From Legionella maioricensis (GTDB taxonomy: Bacteria; Pseudomonadota; Gammaproteobacteria; Legionellales; Legionellaceae), in assembly GCF_023618015.1 (NCBI RefSeq), contig NZ_JAJKBJ010000002.1:186001-250000 (forward strand): DNA of 64,000 nucleotides, given 5' to 3'. Shown here one piece after another: positions 59,121 through 64,000 of the stretch. The notes beneath the pieces are model-generated. The model was not told the origin of the DNA, searched no databases, and saw nothing but the letters and a program-made list of their open reading frames with translations. The position numbers were made by a program, and so were the translations under genes. How positions within the stretch are numbered: position 1 is the stretch's first letter; every line of letters starts with the position of its first letter.

Positions 59121-60482
59121 GTGTCAACAACTGTTTGGCAAAAATGTTTAGGTTTATTGCAAGATGAATATTCTGCTCAGCAATTCAACACCTGGTTGCG
59201 ACCTTTACAAGCTCATACTGAGGAGCAGCGGTTAGTTTTGCTTGCCCCAAATCGCTTCGTTGTCGATTGGGTAAAAAAACATTTTTTTACACGTATTGAA
59301 GAATTAATTAATCAATTTTGTGGTGACGATATCAAATCAGTTTCCATTGAAATTGGTAGTAAGTCTATTGAGCCGGCTGTAGCCCCTATTGATACTTCTT
59401 CTACTTCTACCCCTGAAGGTGCTGCGGCAAAAGTGGTGTCTAAAAAGGCTGTAGATTATAAAAGCAGTCACCTGAATAAAAAATTCGTTTTTGACAGTTT
59501 TGTTGAAGGAAATTCTAACCAGTTAGCTCGTGCTGCTTCGATGCAAGTAGCAGAGCGTCCAGGCGATGCTTATAATCCTTTATTTATCTATGGCGGTGTA
59601 GGTTTAGGCAAAACTCACCTGATGCATGCTATTGGTAATAATATTCTCAAGAATAACCCTGAAGCTAAGGTATTGTATTTACATTCAGAGCGTTTCGTTG
59701 CCGATATGGTTAAAGCGTTGCAAACGAACTCCATTAATGAGTTTAAACGTTTTTATCGCTCTTTGAATGCGTTACTCATTGATGATATTCAATTTTTTGC
59801 TGGTAAAGATCGATCTCAAGAAGAGTTTTTTCATACGTTTAATGCTTTGTTAGAAGGGCAGCAACAGATTATTTTAACCAGTGATCGCTATCCTAAAGAA
59901 ATTGAGGGAATGGAAGAACGACTTAAGTCCCGGTTTGGTTGGGGATTAACCGTTGCGGTAGAGCCTCCTGAATTGGAAACACGCGTTGCTATATTAATTA
60001 GTAAAGCAGAACAATCTAATATTGAATTGCCTTATGAGGTCGCTTTCTTTATTGCTAAGCGTATCCGTTCTAATGTGAGGGAGCTCGAAGGTGCTTTACG
60101 TCGTGTTATTGCTAATGCCCACTTTACGGGTAAGCCAATTACTATTGAATTTGTTCATGAAGCTTTGCGTGATCTTCTTGCTTTACAAGATAAATTAGTC
60201 ACTATAGAAAATATTCAAAAAACTGTTGCAGAGTATTACAAAGTTAAAGTGGCGGATTTACTTTCTAAACGTCGTAGTCGTTCTATTGCAAGGCCGCGAC
60301 AAATGGCGATGGCTTTAAGTAAAGAGTTAACCAATCATAGTTTACCTGAAATTGGCGATCATTTTGGTGGCCGAGATCACACTACTGTTATTCATGCCTG
60401 CAGAAAGGTTAAGGAATTGGTACAGGATGACAGTGATTTTGCCGAAGATTATAAAAATTTAATGAGAATTTTATCTTCTTGA
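59121..60482 (+). CDS. dnaA: Chromosomal replication initiator DnaA
   Basis: 453 residues from the GTG at 59121 with GAGGAG seven bases upstream, giving [30 protein letters not shown] start; the upstream GTG is in the ribosome binding site. AAA+ P-loop [29 protein letters not shown], and the C-terminal [15 protein letters not shown] for DNA box binding. It begins replication at oriC, immediately upstream. Confidence 0.99.
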   Translation: MSTTVWQKCLGLLQDEYSAQQFNTWLRPLQAHTEEQRLVLLAPNRFVVDWVKKHFFTRIEELINQFCGDDIKSVSIEIGSKSIEPAVAPIDTSSTSTPEGAAAKVVSKKAVDYKSSHLNKKFVFDSFVEGNSNQLARAASMQVAERPGDAYNPLFIYGGVGLGKTHLMHAIGNNILKNNPEAKVLYLHSERFVADMVKALQTNSINEFKRFYRSLNALLIDDIQFFAGKDRSQEEFFHTFNALLEGQQQIILTSDRYPKEIEGMEERLKSRFGWGLTVAVEPPELETRVAILISKAEQSNIELPYEVAFFIAKRIRSNVRELEGALRRVIANAHFTGKPITIEFVHEALRDLLALQDKLVTIENIQKTVAEYYKVKVADLLSKRRSRSIARPRQMAMALSKELTNHSLPEIGDHFGGRDHTTVIHACRKVKELVQDDSDFAEDYKNLMRILSS

Positions 60483-60495
60483 TAAGGAGTCTATC

Positions 60496-61599
60496 TTGTT
60501 TGAGTTTGCTATAAAGAAGGAAGATCTGCTGACTCCTTTACTAACCGTTGCAGGGGCTGTAGATAAAAAACAATCCTTGGCCATATTATCTCATTTTTTG
60601 TTGAAGTTATCTGATGGATTATTATTTATTACCGCTACTGATTTAGAAATAGAAATTTCTGCTCAGGTAGTTTGTCAGTCAAATAATTCTGCGGAAACTA
60701 TTACTGTTCCAGCTAAAAAATTTATCGATATCATTCGTTCCCTTGATGAGAATGCTACCCCTAATATTGTGTTTGATAGCGGGATCTTAACTATTAAACA
60801 AGGTCGTAGTTCTTTTAAATTGACAACTTTGCCTGCTGAAAACTATCCATCCAGTGAAGATGAGTGTAATGATGTTGAGTTAACTATTCCTCGTTTGGTG
60901 CTATTACAATTACTGCAGTCCACCCACTTTGCAATGTCGCAACAGGATGTCCGGGTTTTTCTCAATGGTTTATTTCTAGAGTTTGAACCTAATCTCATTT
61001 CAGCTGTTGCTACTGATGGGCACAGAATGGCTATTAGTCGCTACTCTTGTTCTAATGTTAGTCATAGCAAGCTCTTACTCCCTAAAAAAGGGGTACAGGA
61101 GTTGTTGCGACTCTTAAATTGTATTAATGATGAACATGTTTTGCTTGCTGCTGGCAAATCACATGTGAAATTAATTGCGAGTCAGTTTGTTTTCTTATCT
61201 AAGTTAATCGAAGCTCGTTTTCCTCCTTACAACAAGGCCATACCTAGAGAGCAAGATAAACACATCATTATAGATTGTGCCGCTTTGAAACGTTCTTTAG
61301 CTCGTATTGTTATTTTGGCTCATGAAAAATCTAAGGCGGTCATGCTTCATTTGCAACCCGCTCAGTTAACACTGATTGCGCATAATAATGAACAGGAAGA
61401 GGCTGTGGAATCTTTAGTTGCTGAAACACAGGGTGATGAATTAAAAATAGGATTGAATGCAACCTATTTACTTGATGTTTTAACTCACTTGGGAGAAGGG
61501 CAGATTCGCCTGTCTATGTCGAACACAGACAGCAGTATTTTAATTGAATCCTTACAAAATGATTCTTATCAATACATTATCATGCCTATGAAAATATGA
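60496..61599 (+). CDS. dnaN: DNA polymerase III beta clamp
   Basis: 367 residues from a TTG with AAGGAG six bases upstream. Three clamp domains with FEFAIKKEDLLTPLL at the start, LTTLPAENYPS and TDGHRMAISRYS in the middle, and a final YIIMPMKI. Its stop overlaps the start of recF. Confidence 0.98.
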   Translation: MFEFAIKKEDLLTPLLTVAGAVDKKQSLAILSHFLLKLSDGLLFITATDLEIEISAQVVCQSNNSAETITVPAKKFIDIIRSLDENATPNIVFDSGILTIKQGRSSFKLTTLPAENYPSSEDECNDVELTIPRLVLLQLLQSTHFAMSQQDVRVFLNGLFLEFEPNLISAVATDGHRMAISRYSCSNVSHSKLLLPKKGVQELLRLLNCINDEHVLLAAGKSHVKLIASQFVFLSKLIEARFPPYNKAIPREQDKHIIIDCAALKRSLARIVILAHEKSKAVMLHLQPAQLTLIAHNNEQEEAVESLVAETQGDELKIGLNATYLLDVLTHLGEGQIRLSMSNTDSSILIESLQNDSYQYIIMPMKI

Positions 61600-62669
61600 T
61601 TTTAACGGATTTTAAAATTCATCATTTGCGTAATATTTCCTCCGCACATTTAGTTCTTAACTCCAGATTTACTTTTATTATTGGGCCTAATGGTAGTGGT
61701 AAAACCTCTATCCTTGAAGCCCTTTATCTGCTGAGCTGCGGACATTCTTTTCGTTCTCGCGAAATTTCTCCTATTATAACTCACGGTCAATCCGCACTAA
61801 CTGTGTTTGCTCGCGCTGCAAATCACGATACCGTCAGTATTCAGAAGTCTTGTTGCGAGCCTACTCAAATCAAATTAAATAACCAGTTTTGCACCACTAC
61901 GAGTCAACTGGCTTATGCATTACCGTGTCAAATTTTTTATTCTGACATCTTCCAGATTATAGATGCAGGCCCTTCAGTGCGTCGAAGTGTGCTGGATTGG
62001 GGATTGTTTCACGTGAAACCTAATTATCTCGCTTTGTGGAAAGAATATAAAAAAGTACTCAAGCACCGTAATGCCTTACTAAAAAAACATGCCCCCTACG
62101 CCTACTTTATTCCCTGGGATCAACAGTTAAGCTGCCTAGCCAATCAACTCGATGAATTGCGGCAGGACTATTTTGAGTTGTGGAAAAATAGATTTTATCA
62201 CGTTCTTCAGCAATTGACTGACAGTGTTTGCAGTATTGACTATTTTAAAGGCTGGGATAAAAAGAAAACAGGAAAGTCATTAGAGCAGGTTCTTGCGGAA
62301 CATTTTAATAGCGATAACCAAAAGTTGTATACACAGTATGGGGCACACCAAGCTGATATCTTTATAGAAAGTAATGACATTAAGGCAAAACAAGTATTGT
62401 CGCGAGGACAGCAAAAAATTATTTTGATTGCCTTAAAATTGGCGCAGGGCGAATTACTGAATCAACAATGCTTGTATTTATTTGATGATTTAGTCTCTGA
62501 ATTGGATGATGATCATCAACATAAACTACTTGATTATCTGGCTAGTCAACCAGGGCAATATGTTATCACTTCGGTTAATAAGATGGATTTTATCGCTCAG
62601 TTGCCCAATGAACACGTGTCATCTTATGCTATTCACAATGGATCTATTGTAGCTAATACCCCTGAATAA
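61596..62669 (+). CDS. recF: DNA repair and recombination protein RecF
   Basis: 357 residues. P-loop IIGPNGSGKTSILEAL, DWGLFHVKPNYLALWKEYKKVLKHRN, the signature ILSRGQQKIILIALKLAQG and FDDLVSELDDDHQ (Walker B). It loads RecA at gaps with RecOR. The bases of codons for FHVK contain a parS-like 16-mer at 62005. Confidence 0.97.
   Translation: MILTDFKIHHLRNISSAHLVLNSRFTFIIGPNGSGKTSILEALYLLSCGHSFRSREISPIITHGQSALTVFARAANHDTVSIQKSCCEPTQIKLNNQFCTTTSQLAYALPCQIFYSDIFQIIDAGPSVRRSVLDWGLFHVKPNYLALWKEYKKVLKHRNALLKKHAPYAYFIPWDQQLSCLANQLDELRQDYFELWKNRFYHVLQQLTDSVCSIDYFKGWDKKKTGKSLEQVLAEHFNSDNQKLYTQYGAHQADIFIESNDIKAKQVLSRGQQKIILIALKLAQGELLNQQCLYLFDDLVSELDDDHQHKLLDYLASQPGQYVITSVNKMDFIAQLPNEHVSSYAIHNGSIVANTPE
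62005..62020. other. parS-like site inside recF
   Basis: TGTTTCACGTGAAACC matches the consensus at 15 of 16 positions. It encodes FHVKP of RecF, so coding constraint may explain it. Confidence 0.45.
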
Positions 62670-62685
62670 TGTTTCACGTGAAACA
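62670..62685. other. parS site, perfect match
   Basis: TGTTTCACGTGAAACA, 16 of 16 positions, directly after the recF stop codon. ParB binds such sites and loads SMC for chromosome segregation near the origin. Confidence 0.85.
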
Positions 62686-62730
62686 AATCCTGGAAATCTA
62701 CTCTTCTTCAGCCCTAAGGTGATCCTCGTG

Positions 62731-62756
62731 CCAACGATAGAGCAAGATACCGTTGG
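62731..62756. repeat. Short inverted repeat in the recF-gyrB gap
   Basis: ccaacg (62731-62736) and cgttgg (62751-62756) with a 14-base loop. The rest of the ~690-base gap shows only the parS sites and the gyrB promoter. Confidence 0.35.
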
Positions 62757-62974
62757 GATATCTTCGTCAAGCTAAGACGTATTATCGCAGTTCTCAGCTT
62801 TTCTTGTATTGGTGTAGAGGCTTCTAGTCTGCGTAATCGCTCCCCCCGTACGCACGGTATATAGTGCATGCTATTTTATAACAGGAAAAATAGTTTACTT
62901 GATGACTTTAGCTTATGTCACAATCTCCGAACTATTATATTTGATTCGGTAGATACCTATATATTCGCGAGAAA

Positions 62975-62990
62975 TGTTTCACGTGGAACA
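62975..62990. other. parS-like site upstream of gyrB
   Basis: TGTTTCACGTGGAACA, 15 of 16 positions, ~400 bases before gyrB in non-coding DNA. Confidence 0.7.
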
Positions 62991-63320
62991 AATCATGGAT
63001 ATTATCCAACCTCCAGTGTTAAACGGCTCTCATGAATGAGCGGTTGGGGAGCAGAAATAAATATAAATAAGCTAAAAGTCAGAGTCAAATAAATATAAAA
63101 ACGCTCGATACTTGGTGTTTTAGGTTAAACATAGAGCAAAGGATGTTTTTTATAGTCACGGCAGCTGAAGGGGGATGAGAAAACTCTGGCATAGAATTTA
63201 TATTTCAAGCTTCAGTCCCGCGAGTTTGTTGAGATGGAACTAACGACAGAAGGGATTTATTTTAAGTTCAATACAGAAAGAGCAAAGTTCCTCAGGAAGA
63301 TATAAACCCTGTGCAAATGG

Positions 63321-63329
63321 TGCTATAAT
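63321..63329 (+). promoter_or_regulatory. Extended -10 promoter of gyrB
   Basis: TGCTATAAT (63321-63329) is an extended -10 (TGnTATAAT), with no clear -35. It lies 43 bases before the gyrB ATG. Confidence 0.55.
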
Positions 63330-63372
63330 GACGGCATTTGAAAATGCCACAATATGGTAAAAGAGGTCCCTA

Positions 63373-64000
63373 ATGAGCGTTGACGCCAGTTATGATTCAA
63401 ATAATATTAAAGTCCTAAAGGGTTTAGATGCAGTAAGAAAAAGACCAGGTATGTATATAGGAGATACCGATGATGGAACAGGGCTTCATCATATGGTATT
63501 TGAAGTCGTTGATAACTCTATTGACGAAGCTTTAGCGGGTCATTGCAAAGAAATATTTGTAACCATCCATACCGATGAGTCTATTACCGTTAAAGACGAT
63601 GGCCGCGGAATTCCAGTTGATATTCATAAAGAAGAAGGCCGTTCTGCTGCAGAAGTAATTATGACTATCTTGCATGCTGGCGGTAAATTCGATGATAACT
63701 CCTATAAAGTATCTGGTGGTCTTCATGGAGTAGGTGTTTCTGTGGTTAATGCCTTATCTGAAGAACTGCATTTATTAGTACGTCGCCATGGAAAGATACA
63801 TGAGCAACATTATCGTCATGGCGTTCCTGATGCTCCTATAGCAGAAACGGGTGATGCGACAAATACTGGTACTCAAATCTGGTTTAAACCAAGTGCTGAA
63901 ACGTTCACCAACATCGAATTTCATTACGACATATTAGCTAAGCGTCTAAGAGAATTATCCTATCTTAATTCAGGGGTGTGCATTCATTTATATGATGAGC
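63373..64000 (+). CDS. gyrB: DNA gyrase subunit B (N-terminal part, runs off window)
   Basis: Open to the right edge; the first ~209 residues are visible. It starts [20 protein letters not shown] with AGAGG seven bases upstream. GHKL ATPase: [52 protein letters not shown]. It negatively supercoils DNA with GyrA, which is elsewhere. Confidence 0.98.
   Translation, partial: MSVDASYDSNNIKVLKGLDAVRKRPGMYIGDTDDGTGLHHMVFEVVDNSIDEALAGHCKEIFVTIHTDESITVKDDGRGIPVDIHKEEGRSAAEVIMTILHAGGKFDDNSYKVSGGLHGVGVSVVNALSEELHLLVRRHGKIHEQHYRHGVPDAPIAETGDATNTGTQIWFKPSAETFTNIEFHYDILAKRLRELSYLNSGVCIHLYDE

Overview
The window is chromosomal DNA of a Legionella species (Gammaproteobacteria), spanning the replication-origin region and the roughly 58 kb before it. 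The genus call rests on several independent things: two near-identical Legionella major outer membrane proteins plus a third relative, an LbtU-type siderophore porin, an astacin protease resembling the Dot/Icm substrate LegP, an 867-residue protein whose size, position and kinase-like motifs fit the effector MavQ, and a DnaA that reads as Legionella along its whole length. The base composition is AT-rich. I believe, from memory, that the gene order follows the end-to-start junction of the L. pneumophila chromosome, but I could not align it.

Layout. 1-5.6 kb: end of a GT39-type glycosyltransferase, a DPM1-GtrA fusion glycosyltransferase, small lipoproteins, an unassigned outer-membrane barrel, and a cystathionine beta-synthase-like enzyme. 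5.6-9 kb: an effector candidate preceded by a PmrA-type box, then a coiled-coil membrane protein and a membrane-anchored DOT1-like methyltransferase directly upstream of ihfB. 9-18 kb: dcd, an SPFH/NfeD pair, the LbtU-like porin, three MOMP-family genes and motY. 18-26 kb: housekeeping block pyrC-rnt, peroxiredoxin-grxD, sodB-argD, a GDPD enzyme, a Sua5-type enzyme, tRNA-Leu and psd. 26.8-32.6 kb: three Legionella-type accessory genes, all on the minus strand. 32.9-36.6 kb: a DUF2520-type protein, a duplicated 153-bp repeat and parC.

36.9-44 kb is the complete F-type ATP synthase operon atpIBEFHAGDC with a recognisable promoter and terminator. 44-49.6 kb is the dolP(x2)-diaA-yraN-lpoA cluster diverging from rsmI, as in other gammaproteobacteria. 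49.7-54.1 kb holds an APC permease, the LegP-like protease and a multi-spanning effector-like protein. 54.4-58.1 kb is mnmE-yidC-yidD-rnpA-rpmH; 58.1-59.1 kb is the AT-rich putative oriC with DnaA boxes; then dnaA-dnaN-recF and the start of gyrB run the other way. A cluster of parS-like 16-mers lies around recF/gyrB, with another near parC.

The most interesting signals are the membrane-anchored DOT1-like methyltransferase beside a histone-like protein gene, the parS cluster, the PmrA box before a possible catalytically dead OTU-like protein, palindromes lying exactly over one MOMP promoter, and a nested fold-back element between rnt and the peroxiredoxin gene. All family calls come from reading sequences by eye; no database search was possible.
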